From CAYWVR01 sp964461715 (GTDB taxonomy: Bacteria; Planctomycetota; Phycisphaerae; FEN-1346): a stretch of DNA of 64,000 nt. The stretch lies in assembly GCA_964461715.1 (NCBI GenBank), contig CAYWVR010000006.1, positions 1 through 64,000 on the forward strand, given 5' to 3'. Made by a program: the position numbers and the translations under genes. The notes under the pieces are model-generated. The model was given only the letters and a program-made list of their open reading frames with translations. It searched no databases and was not told where the DNA came from. Shown in pieces: positions 15,141 to 22,746 of the stretch (the stretch's first letter is position 1; every line of letters begins with the position of its first letter).

Positions 15141-15367
15141 CGCAAGGCTGTCACCGCCGGGGCGAAAGCGGTGCGCGGGGCCGGTTCCATGGGTGTATAG
15201 TCAGGTACCTTTCTTTCCCTGCGCTGGGACCGGGGGGAACGGGGCCGATGCCTGTCGAGTCGGCCCCCGGGGGTGGGGCGCCGGGGCCGCCCGGTCCCGG
15301 CGCCGCGCCTGTCTTGCGCACCAGTGTACCTGTGGCAAGCGCGGCGACGGCCCGCTACAATGCTCCC
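15141..15367. other. intergenic region between bioF and the ThiD2-ThiE gene
   Basis: This is 227 nt, very G-rich, with a TATAGT near 15195 and the promoter at 15333-15361. No TPP riboswitch consensus (CUGAGA, ACCUGAUCUGG) can be found. Confidence 0.5.
15333..15361 (+). promoter_or_regulatory. promoter for a probably leaderless ThiD2-ThiE transcript
   Basis: TGGCAA (15333-15338) and TACAAT (15356-15361) are spaced by 17 bp. The start codon begins at 15368, 6 nt after the -10 box, so transcription would start at or next to the ATG. No Shine-Dalgarno precedes it. Confidence 0.55.
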
Positions 15368-16414
15368 ATGAGCGATCCCGCCCGCCGCGCCGTCGACCGC
15401 ATCCTCGATGCCAACGCGAACCGGGCCCGCGAGGCCCTCCGCGTGGCCGAGGAGACCGCCCGGTTCGTCCTCGAAAGGCCCGGGCTGGCCGAGGCCTTCA
15501 AGCGGCTGCGGCACGATCTGCGGGCTGCCCTCGAACCGCTCCGGCCTCGGGACCTGCTGGGGGCCCGCGACACGGCCGGCGACGTGGGCACCCGAGTCTC
15601 GACCGACGCCGAGGCCGCGCGCGAGGGCCCCGCACAGGTGGCCCGGGCGGCCATGAAGCGGCTCACCGAGGCCCTCCGCGTCCTGGAGGAGTACGGCAAG
15701 ACGATCGATGCCGGCGCGGCCGGGGCCGTCGAGGCCCTCCGGTACCGGGCGTACGACCTGGAGACGCGGCTGGAGGCGGCGCTCGAGCCGGCGGGACGGC
15801 TCGCGGACGGGGGCCTCTGCGTGCTCCTCACCGAGTCGCTTTGTCGCCGGCCGTGGGAGGAGGTCCTTCGGGCCACCCTCGCGGGGGGCGCGGCGTGCGT
15901 CCAGGTCCGCGAGAAGACGATGCCCGACCGGCCGCTCCTGGCTCGCTGCCGCGCTGTGACGGAGGCGTGTCACGCGGCGAGGGCCCTGGCCATCGTCAAC
16001 AACCGGCCGGACCTGGCCGTCCTGGCGGGGGCCGACGGGGTGCACGTGGGGGAGGAGGACCTTGCGCCGGGCGAGGCGCGGCGGATCGTTGGGCCGGACC
16101 GGATCGTCGGGGCGTCGACGCACAGCGTGGCGGATGCCCTCGCGGCGGTCGAGGCCGGGGCCGATTGCATCGGATGCGGGCCCATGTTCCCGAGCGCCAC
16201 GAAGCCCCGCGATGAGGTACCCGGGCCGGCCCTGGCGCGGGAGGTGACGACGGCGGTGGGGATGCCGGTGATGGCCATCGGGGGGATCACGGCGGAGCGT
16301 GCCCCCGAGGTGCTCGCGGCGGGGCCGACGTGGCTGGCCGTCTCGAGCGCGGTCTGCGGGGCCGCGGACCCCGAGGCCGCGGTGCGGGAGTTGGTGGCGG
16401 CGATGGCAAGATGA
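15368..16414 (+). CDS. thiE: ThiD2-ThiE fusion, thiamine-phosphate synthase
   Basis: This encodes 348 residues. Residues about 8-130 match the ThiD2 domain: RILDANANRAREALRVAEE, LLGARDTAGDVGTRV and EALRVLEEYGK. Residues about 145-345 are ThiE: VQVREK (phosphate and pyrimidine contacts), ALAIVNNRPDLAVLAGADGVH, GASTHSVADALAAVEAGADC, GPMFPSATKP and MAIGGITAE. ThiE joins HMP-pyrophosphate and thiazole phosphate; ThiD2 is proposed to phosphorylate HMP-phosphate, so one chain could do two consecutive steps. The fusion is known in Cyanobacteria and some Planctomycetota. No riboswitch or other thi gene is nearby. The gene appears leaderless. Confidence 0.92.
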   Translation: MSDPARRAVDRILDANANRAREALRVAEETARFVLERPGLAEAFKRLRHDLRAALEPLRPRDLLGARDTAGDVGTRVSTDAEAAREGPAQVARAAMKRLTEALRVLEEYGKTIDAGAAGAVEALRYRAYDLETRLEAALEPAGRLADGGLCVLLTESLCRRPWEEVLRATLAGGAACVQVREKTMPDRPLLARCRAVTEACHAARALAIVNNRPDLAVLAGADGVHVGEEDLAPGEARRIVGPDRIVGASTHSVADALAAVEAGADCIGCGPMFPSATKPRDEVPGPALAREVTTAVGMPVMAIGGITAERAPEVLAAGPTWLAVSSAVCGAADPEAAVRELVAAMAR

Positions 16415-16433
16415 ACCTTGGACGCGGGTTGGC

Positions 16434-16463
16434 GCATGGCCCCGCGGCACCGGGGGGCCATGC
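16434..16463. repeat. dispersed palindrome between convergent genes
   Basis: GCATGGCCCC (16434-16443) and GGGGCCATGC (16454-16463) form a perfect 10-bp stem in the 94-nt gap between two converging genes. It is a relative of the palindromes at 31228, 55486, 55623, 55704 and 62528. There is no T run, but it may act as a 3' end structure. Confidence 0.6.
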
Positions 16464-16508
16464 GGCACCGAGCCCTCAAAGGGCCGCGCGAAGGGGGGTG
16501 CGTGGCGC

Positions 16509-18200
16509 CTACGTCCCGTACTCAACCGGGGCCGGGGCCTCCTCCTTCGTCTCCGGCTTCGGGCGGATCGTGCGGGTCACCGTGTTGCCGCGCGTCGGGC
16601 CGGAGGGCTCGACGTAGACCCGGGCGGCCTGGCGCTGCTCGGGGGTCAGGACCTGCATGGCCCGCTCCTGGGCGGCGGCCATCATCTCCTCGCGTTGGGC
16701 GGTGACGTCGCGATAGGCCTCCCGCAGGAGCCGGGCCCGTTCCTGCATCGGCGTGTCCGCCGGCAGGTCCGCCACCGCCTGCATCGTTCCGCGCGCCATC
16801 TCCATGACGTCGGCCCGGGTCTGGTCGAGGATGGCCCGGATGTCGGCGACCTGGGTCTGGTCGAGGCCGAGCTCTTTGGCGACCTCGTCGCGCGTCAGGC
16901 TCCAGGCCCCGCCGGGGCCGCGCCATCCCCTCGGGCCTCCCTGTCGGGATTCCCGCCGCGACTGCGCGACGGCGTCCAGCTTGCCGCGCTGGTCCTCCGT
17001 GAGGGTATCGACGGTGGCCTGGTTCAAGTCGGAGAGCTGCCCGCGGACGTCCTGCCAGACCTCGCGCATGGCCTGCCACCGGGCCCGGGCGGCCTCCTGG
17101 CGCTGCTCCTCGGTCATCTCCTCGGGCGGCAGGGCGCCCTCCTCGGGGTCGGCGGTGCGGGCGGCCATGGCCCGGGCGGCGGCCAGGGACACCGTCTCCT
17201 CGGCCTGGGCCAGGAGGTCGGCGAGGATCAGGTCCTGGTCGGGCGTCAGGCGGAGGTCGGCCCGGACGTTCTCGTCCCGAAGAAGCATCAGGGCCAGCGG
17301 CTGGCCGCGTCCGAACTCGCGCCTGGGCCGGCGTCCTTCCTCCTCGCCCTCGGCCGCGGGGGCCGGCTCCGGCCCGTCCTGGATGAGCAGGAACGAGGCG
17401 GGTTGGGCAGGGGTCGCCTCGGGGGCCGGACCGTCGCCGGGACGATGGCGGCCGCGACGGGGCTTCTCGGGCTCGGGCTTTCGCGGATGCGGTCGGGCGG
17501 GTCTCTCGGGGCCGGAACCCCGGCCCGGCCCCATGCGCGGACCCATCATGCAGGGCGGCCCGTCCTTCGGGCGCGGACCCCTCCCGGGCCCCCCTTGGGG
17601 GGCCATCATGGGACAGCGGGGGCAGCGGGGCGGGGGCCCGTGGCGGCCCATGTCGGTTCGCTCCTTCCACCGGCGCGTCCGGTCCTCGCGCTCCAGGTGC
17701 CGCATTCGCTCGTGGAACTCGGGGGGCTCGTCAAGGCCCTCGGCGATGATCGAAAGGAACTCGATGACCTCCGGCGGGCCGATGACGACGACGGCGTTGG
17801 CGGGCTCGTTCAGGGCGAGCGGAATCCGCTTCAGGCGCGCGCCGACCTCTTCGTGCTCGCCGAGGCGGCGGAGCGTGTCGAGGAACGATTCGGCCGGAAT
17901 GTGCTCGAAGCGGAAGACGTGCGGGCGGATCGCCTCGGGCGGCCGGTCCCGCTCGCGGCCGCGCTCCGTGGCCTCGCGGCGGGCTTCCTCCATGTGCTCG
18001 CGGAGGTTTCGGATACGGCGCTCGGCCACCTCGCGGCGGCGGTCGAGGTCGCGTTCGCCCTCGCGGAGGCGGCGCTCGACGTCGCGTCCCCGGCCGCGAC
18101 GCTCGACCTCGTCGAGGGCGCTTTCGGCGGCGCCGGCCCGGGCGGCCAGGGCCCCCGCAAAGGCGACGATCATCAGGCAAACGGCGGTTCTCGCTCTCAT
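16509..18200 (-). CDS. secreted coiled-coil protein with secretin-N-like and LTxxQ-type segments
   Basis: This encodes 563 residues. Residues 1-25 are a signal peptide. Residues about 28-90 are highly charged and coiled-coil. Residues about 95-165 (FRFEHIPAESFLDTLRRLG, PLALNEPANAVVVIGPPEVI) resemble the short secretin/TonB N-terminal domain. About 170-270 is a Pro/Gly/Arg-rich linker with CPRCPMM. From about 295 to 530 there are helices with repeated LTPDQ, LTEDQRGKLDAV, LGLDQTQVADI and LTPEQRQA motifs, like the LTxxQ pattern of periplasmic Spy/CpxP proteins. I cannot assign a function. An envelope-stress or secretion role is possible. It converges with the thiE gene. Confidence 0.75.
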   Translation of the reverse strand: MRARTAVCLMIVAFAGALAARAGAAESALDEVERRGRGRDVERRLREGERDLDRRREVAERRIRNLREHMEEARREATERGRERDRPPEAIRPHVFRFEHIPAESFLDTLRRLGEHEEVGARLKRIPLALNEPANAVVVIGPPEVIEFLSIIAEGLDEPPEFHERMRHLEREDRTRRWKERTDMGRHGPPPRCPRCPMMAPQGGPGRGPRPKDGPPCMMGPRMGPGRGSGPERPARPHPRKPEPEKPRRGRHRPGDGPAPEATPAQPASFLLIQDGPEPAPAAEGEEEGRRPRREFGRGQPLALMLLRDENVRADLRLTPDQDLILADLLAQAEETVSLAAARAMAARTADPEEGALPPEEMTEEQRQEAARARWQAMREVWQDVRGQLSDLNQATVDTLTEDQRGKLDAVAQSRRESRQGGPRGWRGPGGAWSLTRDEVAKELGLDQTQVADIRAILDQTRADVMEMARGTMQAVADLPADTPMQERARLLREAYRDVTAQREEMMAAAQERAMQVLTPEQRQAARVYVEPSGPTRGNTVTRTIRPKPETKEEAPAPVEYGT

Positions 18201-18367
18201 GGTCCCTCTCCTGGCTCTGGTTCCCCGGCGTGATACGGACGGACGTCCGGCGCCCGATACGGGTCTGAACGCGTCCGCCGGGCCGTTATTGCGACCCGCA
18301 GCGACGGAGCGTCATTGTACACGAAAGGCGGGACGGGCGGGAGAGGGGATCGTCCGGCTGCGGGAGG

Positions 18368-18847
18368 CTACTTCTCGATGGCCGCGGGGCGGTCGTAGAA
18401 GAGCTGGCCTTCGCCGCCCGTGACGAGCATGACCCGGTCGTCGGTGATGAAATGGCCCAACTTGTGCCAGTCGAACTTCTGCTGATCGTAGCGGTTGTCG
18501 GCCCCGATGCGCGAGCGGAGGACCTCGAAATCGATGCCATTTTCGGAGAGAATGCGTTCCCAGCCCGGCGTGCGGGGGTCGTCGGTCTTTCCCAGAATCT
18601 CGGCCGTCCGGAAGCCGTGGAAGAAGCTCCGTGGATAGAGGCGGAACTTGGGGCGGGCCTCGCGGGGCAGGTGGCGGGCGATGTACTCGAAGACGTCGTC
18701 GTGCGTCAGGCTGCCGACGATGATCACGTCGAACCGCTTGGCCAGCTCTTCGCAGGCCCCGAAATCGATCCGTTGCTTCGTCACGCCCCCGCGCGTCGCG
18801 GTCTTGCGCAGGGGGGCGGTGGAGGTGAGGATGGCGATCTTTTCCAT
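18368..18847 (-). CDS. conserved small protein of unknown function
   Basis: This encodes 159 residues from the ATG at 18847; longer in-frame starts give a low-complexity arginine-rich extension. It begins with a Rossmann-like strand (EKIAILTSTAP), followed by FDVIIVGSLTHDDVFEYI, YPRSFFHGFRTAEILGK, and IGADNRYDQQKFDWHKLGHF. It ends with DDRVMLVTGGEGQLFYDRP. There is no signal peptide. I do not recognise the family. The motifs suggest a cytoplasmic alpha/beta protein. It lies 91 nt downstream of the DRR-repeat gene on the same strand, so the two may be co-transcribed. Confidence 0.65.
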   Translation of the reverse strand: MEKIAILTSTAPLRKTATRGGVTKQRIDFGACEELAKRFDVIIVGSLTHDDVFEYIARHLPREARPKFRLYPRSFFHGFRTAEILGKTDDPRTPGWERILSENGIDFEVLRSRIGADNRYDQQKFDWHKLGHFITDDRVMLVTGGEGQLFYDRPAAIEK

Positions 18848-18938
18848 GGTGCTCCGGTGGACTTCGCGCGCTGTGCGACGCCGCCCGCGGCGACGTCGCC
18901 GGACATCTCTCGGACTCTCCGGGGCCTCGGTGGGGGTT

Positions 18939-19337
18939 TCAGCCGAGGCTGTCCTTCGTATACCCCAACTCCTTGATGATTGCAAGGACTTCGCTCCAGG
19001 TCGGGAAGGGTCGGTCGAACTTTCGTTTGTACCGGTCGATGGCCCGGACGAACTCGATCTCCTCCAGCGTCAGGTCCCCCTCCTCGACCCGTTTCTGAAA
19101 GATTTCCTGGTCTTCGTTGCGCCGAAGGTCCGTCCGACGGTCGCCGCTGGACCGCCGGTCCGAGCCGCTTCGCCGATCCCTCAGGACCCGCCGGTCTCGC
19201 TTTGCGCGACGTTCCGGGCCGGCGTAGGCCGACGGTTTGCCGCTGCGGCGGTCCTTTCCGGCGCGACGGTCCTCGGCGCTCTCGCGGCCGTCGGTCAGGG
19301 TCTCCTCGAGCGTTTCGAGCATGTCGTCGGAAGCCAT
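18939..19337 (-). CDS. small protein with DRR-rich repeats
   Basis: This encodes 132 residues. AGGAGG stands 8 nt before the ATG at 19337. Residues 20-72 are packed with RR pairs spaced by three to six residues (EDRRAGKDRRSG, PERRAKRDRRVLRDRRSG, SDRRSSGDRRTDLRR), a strongly basic acid-alternating segment probably unstructured alone. Residues 75-130 form an ordered helical domain (EIFQKRVEEGDLTLEEIEFV and FPTWSEVLAIIKELGYTK). Such RR-spaced runs occur before PilZ domains and in other bacterial regulators, but no PilZ domain follows. Binding to RNA, DNA or a nucleotide is a guess. Confidence 0.7.
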   Translation of the reverse strand: MASDDMLETLEETLTDGRESAEDRRAGKDRRSGKPSAYAGPERRAKRDRRVLRDRRSGSDRRSSGDRRTDLRRNEDQEIFQKRVEEGDLTLEEIEFVRAIDRYKRKFDRPFPTWSEVLAIIKELGYTKDSLG

Positions 19338-19422
19338 GAGCCGTCCTCCTGCGGTCCGAATGCCGCAGGCATATCGACCAACCCGACGGCTTCCAACAGC
19401 GTTTTCCGGGGTTACGCGGGGG

Positions 19423-19452
19423 CCCCGGGCTCGTATACTAAGGGGCCCGGGG
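19423..19452 (+). promoter_or_regulatory. -10 box framed by an inverted repeat
   Basis: TATACT (19434-19439) lies in the loop between CCCCGGGC (19423-19430) and GCCCGGGG (19445-19452). A weak -35 (TTACGC) is 16 bp upstream. It could be a promoter with an operator for the gene at 19514. Confidence 0.4.
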
Positions 19453-19513
19453 ACGGGCTCCGCCGCGGTTTCAGGTGGCGTCGTGCCCTTCGGGCGTGTA
19501 TAAGCACACGCGC

Positions 19514-20482
19514 ATGGGAGAACCCCACGTGAACCGTACGGCCATCCTCGTCATCCTGGCCGCCCTCAGCGTTGCCCTCGGGGCTGCCACCGTCTGGTGT
19601 GCCGCCACCCGGGCCGGGGCCGAGCCGGAAGTCCGCTACGACCGCGAGAGCCGCTACTACCGCATCCGCGTGGTCGATTACCCGGACCGAGGTCGCCGGT
19701 GCCTGCACTTTTCGAAGACGCGCGGCGTGCAGTCGGCGATGCGGCTGGACGCCCCGGTGGCCCTGGAACTGCAGTACAGCCGCAGCATGATGGCCGCCTT
19801 CGCCCTTGTGCCGGAGGCCAAGGACGTGCTCCTGGTGGGCTTGGGAGGGGCGTCCATCCCCAAGTTCATCCAGACTCACTTCCCCGAGGTCCGCCTGGAC
19901 GTCGCCGAGCTGGACATGGACGTCGTCAAGGTCTGCCGGACGTTCTTCGAGTTCAAGGGCACCCCCAACGTCCGCGTCTTCGTCATGGACGGGCGGCTGT
20001 ACCTGAAGCGGGCCGAGAAACGGTACGACCTGATCCTGCTGGACGCCTACGCCTCCGAGTACATCCCGTTTCACCTGACGACGATCGAGTTCATCCGCCT
20101 CGTCCGCGACCACCTGAAGCCCGGCGGGGCCGTCGCCTCCAACCTCTGGGAACGCAACGTCAACCGCTTCTATCATGCCGAACTCCGTACGTTCCAGGAG
20201 GTCTTTCCCGAGAGCTACCTCTTCCCCTCGGGCACCAGCGGCAATGTCATCCTCTTTGCCACCCGGAGCCCCGAGCGGGTCACGAAGCCCGAGTGGGCCG
20301 CCCGGGCGCGTAAGATCATCCAGGGAAAGGACTTGGGCTTTGATCTGCCGGAGCTTGTCGGACGCGAGTACCGGGTCCTGACGGACCAGGCCATCCGCGA
20401 GAAGGTCCTGACCGACGACATGGCCCCCGTCAATACCCTCCGCCACGAACATCCCAAGACCTTCGACAAGGGCCCCGAATGA
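19514..20482 (+). CDS. spermidine-synthase-like methyltransferase-fold protein, membrane anchored
   Basis: This encodes 322 residues; a GTG at 19529 is an alternative start. Residues about 8-30 are a hydrophobic anchor. The core is a spermidine-synthase-like Rossmann fold: VLLVGLGGASIPKFI (nucleotide loop), LDVAELDMDVVKVCRTFF, VRVFVMDGRLYLKRAEKRYD and LILLDAYASEYIPFHLTT, which is the D-A-Y/F gatekeeper region. It overlaps the next gene by ATGA (20479-20482). In many bacteria one protein carries an MFS-like membrane half followed by this domain; here the two are separate and the order is reversed. Aminopropyl transfer is not certain, because many of these fused family members have unknown substrates. 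Confidence 0.85.
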   Translation: MGEPHVNRTAILVILAALSVALGAATVWCAATRAGAEPEVRYDRESRYYRIRVVDYPDRGRRCLHFSKTRGVQSAMRLDAPVALELQYSRSMMAAFALVPEAKDVLLVGLGGASIPKFIQTHFPEVRLDVAELDMDVVKVCRTFFEFKGTPNVRVFVMDGRLYLKRAEKRYDLILLDAYASEYIPFHLTTIEFIRLVRDHLKPGGAVASNLWERNVNRFYHAELRTFQEVFPESYLFPSGTSGNVILFATRSPERVTKPEWAARARKIIQGKDLGFDLPELVGREYRVLTDQAIREKVLTDDMAPVNTLRHEHPKTFDKGPE

Positions 20483-21225
20483 GTCCTGACGGCACTGCGA
20501 ACGCCGATTCCGCCCCTCGCGGCGGGTGGCTCGAGGTGGTGGTGACGCGGGGCACGTGCTTCCTGGCGGTCTTCTGGAGCGGGGCCAGCCTGATGAGCCT
20601 CGAAATGACCGGTCTGCGCCTCGTTCAGCCCGAGTTCGGCAGCACCATCACCGTCACCGGAAGCATCATCAGCGTCTTCCTGGGCGGCCTGGCGCTCGGG
20701 GCCTACGTGGGCGGCAAGTGGGCCGACCATCGGCCCGCCCTCTGGAAGCTGGCCCTGGTCCTCGCCGGCGCGGGGGCCCTTGCCCTGACCCTTCCGCTCT
20801 ATGCCGATATCATCCTTGAGTGGACCTTTCCCGACGAGGCCGGCTACGAGGCGGTGGCCGATACCGGCGAGCTGCAAGTCTTTGTCCCCACGGACCTTAA
20901 GTGGCCCACGCTGGCCACGGGGCTGCTGCTCTTCCTGGCCCCGGCGCTGCTGTTGGGGATGGTGACGCCCTACTACGCCAAGCTCCTCATCCACCGTCTC
21001 GGACGCCTCGGATCGGGCGTCGGGAAAATCTCGGCCCTCTCGACCGGCGGGGCGATCGTCGGGACCCTGGGCACGAGCTTCTACCTCGTCACGTGGCTGG
21101 GGACGCGGTGGCTGCTGGCGATCAACGGCCTCGTGCTCGCGGGCCTCGCGCTGCTGTTGATCCTCGCCGAGCTCCTCACCCGCCGCCGGGTCCCACCCGG
21201 CGAAACTGTTGATTCCCCGAGATAG
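20479..21225 (+). CDS. MFS-like membrane half of a split spermidine-synthase-family protein
   Basis: This encodes 248 residues with about six hydrophobic segments. It has the typical start of fused MFS/spermidine synthases: FLAVFWSGASLMSLEMTGLR, QPEFGSTITVTGSIISVFLGGLALGAYVGGKWAD, then the central PALLLGMVTPYYAKLLIHR block and VGKISALSTGGAIVGTLGTSFYLV. It is translationally coupled to the soluble partner upstream through ATGA. The pair probably acts together at the inner membrane. The substrate is unknown. No other gene follows within 700 nt. Confidence 0.85.
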   Translation: MSPDGTANADSAPRGGWLEVVVTRGTCFLAVFWSGASLMSLEMTGLRLVQPEFGSTITVTGSIISVFLGGLALGAYVGGKWADHRPALWKLALVLAGAGALALTLPLYADIILEWTFPDEAGYEAVADTGELQVFVPTDLKWPTLATGLLLFLAPALLLGMVTPYYAKLLIHRLGRLGSGVGKISALSTGGAIVGTLGTSFYLVTWLGTRWLLAINGLVLAGLALLLILAELLTRRRVPPGETVDSPR

Positions 21226-21271
21226 TCGTCCCCCATGAATATTCTTTAAGCTATCGTCCTGGGCGGCGCGC

Positions 21272-21566
21272 TAATCTGGGCAAGCTGGGCAAGCCACTTC
21301 CCCGGTTTGGCGGGATTCGTGAAGCGGTTTATCCCTAAGCGACACACTTTTCGCGACTTTTCGGGGGGTAGTGGGGGGGTAGCGGGGTACTTCTTGCACC
21401 TTTTGCCCCCCTTTTGTGCACGAACTTGCCGCCTCTTCACCCGCTTGGACCGCCGCTTCGTGCGCTTTTGCGTCACCGCACATCCCCCTTTGCGACACGC
21501 CGTGCCCGACAGGCCACGGATGGAAGCTCGATCCATAGATCAAGGCATATCTAAGTAGGAAATAAG
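21272..21566. repeat. long dispersed element, copy 1
   Basis: This shares a 68-bp core (21312-21379) with copy 2 (49851-49918) at 62 of 68 positions, including GGTTTATCCCTAA, CGACACACTTT and GACTTTTCGGGGGGTAGTGG. The outer parts agree more loosely: a TGGGCAAG segment before the core and CCATAG with an AT-rich GTAG..AATA end after it. It is much less GC-rich than genes here. No start codon and ribosome site support a protein in either strand. Confidence 0.7.
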
Positions 21567-21826
21567 CGGCCGCGGCCGGGATGGTGGCACGGGTCTCGGC
21601 ACGCCGGGAGCGGCCCGGGGGCGCGCGGTGCGCCCAACCGAGACGCCGCGCGTGCGGTCCCAACAGGCGGCCGGCAAAAATACGCGTCGCCCTGCCGAAA
21701 CTTGAACGGGCACACATGCTTAACGCACTTTTGTCCCGTCGATACCCGGGCCCGAGGGGGTTCGCCTCCGGGTGCACGGGGCAGGAGGTCGACAGGAGAG
21801 CCGGTCGCATCGGGCGATGCCGTTTC

Positions 21827-21853
21827 CCTCCTCTCCCGCAAGGGGAGAGGAGG
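21827..21853. repeat. small hairpin repeat, copy 2
   Basis: CCTCCTCTCCC and GGGAGAGGAGG form a perfect 11-bp stem around GCAAG. It is followed by GGCATG and GAGGTATAGT, the same arrangement as around 877-968. Confidence 0.65.
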
Positions 21854-21947
21854 AACGAAGGCATGACCCGGGCCACCCGCCTGCCGAATCGTTGCCGCGC
21901 GCCGGGTCATGAGGTATAGTGGATGGGGTGCCGACGGGGGAAGCGGC

Positions 21948-22661
21948 ATGAGCGGACGAGATTGGGTTCAGGCGTTCGACGAGGGGCTCTGGCTCCGCGA
22001 CGATGAGGGGGCCGAGGACCAGGCGGCCTTCATCAAGCGGGCCCTCAAGCTCCGCAAGGGTCAGACGGTGCTCGACGCCCCGTGCGGGGCGGGGCGGATC
22101 ATGCTCGAGATGGCCCGGGCGGGCCTGCTGGTCATGGGCATCGACCACAACCCGCACTTCGTCGACCGGGCCCGGGCGGCCCTCGAGGCCGAAGAGCTGC
22201 CCGGCGAGCTGGCCGTCGCCGACATGCGCGAGATCGGATTCGTCGAATGCTTTCACGGGGCCTTCAACTGGGGCGGCAGCTTCGGGTACTTCTCCGAGGA
22301 GGAGAACCGGCGGGTTCTCGAGCGCCTCGCCCACGCCGTGCGGCCGGGGGGGCGGGTGCTGGTGGACCAGCCGAACCGGGAGCACCTCCTGCGCACGTTC
22401 CGCGAGCGGATGGAGCTTCGGGGAGCCGTCGTCGAGAACCGCTGGAACAAGCGGACCGAGACCGTCCAGTCGGCCTGGACCCTTCGCCGCCGCGGGTCGA
22501 CGCACACCTACCAGGCGTCGGTGCGGCTGTACACGCGGGCCCAGTTCGACCGGCTCTTGAAGCAGGCGGACCTCGCGCCGGAGGCCCATTACGGAAGCGC
22601 CGGCGGCGAGGACTTCGCCCGTTCCTCCCCCCGTCTCATCGCCGTCGGCCGCAAGGCGTGA
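21948..22661 (+). CDS. SAM-dependent methyltransferase, class I
   Basis: This encodes 237 residues. The ATG at 21948 has a GGGGGAA ribosome site, and a TATAGT box lies 27 nt before it. Motif I is VLDAPCGAGRIMLEMA, motif II is VMGIDHNPHFVDRA, then AVADMREIGF and HGAFNWGGSFGYFSEEENRRV, the usual methyltransferase-11/25 order. The post-motif helix LERLAHAVRPGGRVLVDQPN supports this. The carboxy half (YTRAQFDRLLKQADL) is the common beta-sheet insert of small-molecule methyltransferases. The substrate is unknown. It is soluble and shows no operon partner. Confidence 0.87.
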   Translation: MSGRDWVQAFDEGLWLRDDEGAEDQAAFIKRALKLRKGQTVLDAPCGAGRIMLEMARAGLLVMGIDHNPHFVDRARAALEAEELPGELAVADMREIGFVECFHGAFNWGGSFGYFSEEENRRVLERLAHAVRPGGRVLVDQPNREHLLRTFRERMELRGAVVENRWNKRTETVQSAWTLRRRGSTHTYQASVRLYTRAQFDRLLKQADLAPEAHYGSAGGEDFARSSPRLIAVGRKA

Positions 22662-22746
22662 CCGGTTCCGGCCCCGCACCGCCAAGCGCCCCGCCCTGTT
22701 CCGCAAGCCGCTTGCGACTTAGCCACCTGTTTATAAGCGATATATC

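Larger units (their letters stand above)
21226..21947. other. 722-nt intergenic region with repeats
   Basis: This region has no credible gene. It carries copy 1 of the long dispersed element (21272-21566), the hairpin repeat copy 2 (21827-21853), and a TATAGT -10 box at 21915-21920 before the methyltransferase gene. The middle part, 21570-21820, is GC-rich with no structure I can name. Confidence 0.6.

Noticed and set aside
15141..15367. TPP riboswitch upstream of the thiamine gene
   Set aside because: None of the conserved TPP blocks is present and the promoter is at the start codon.
21271..21876. Protein gene in long-element copy 1
   Set aside because: The frame is shared only over the core with copy 2, in a different context, without a ribosome site or a shared start.
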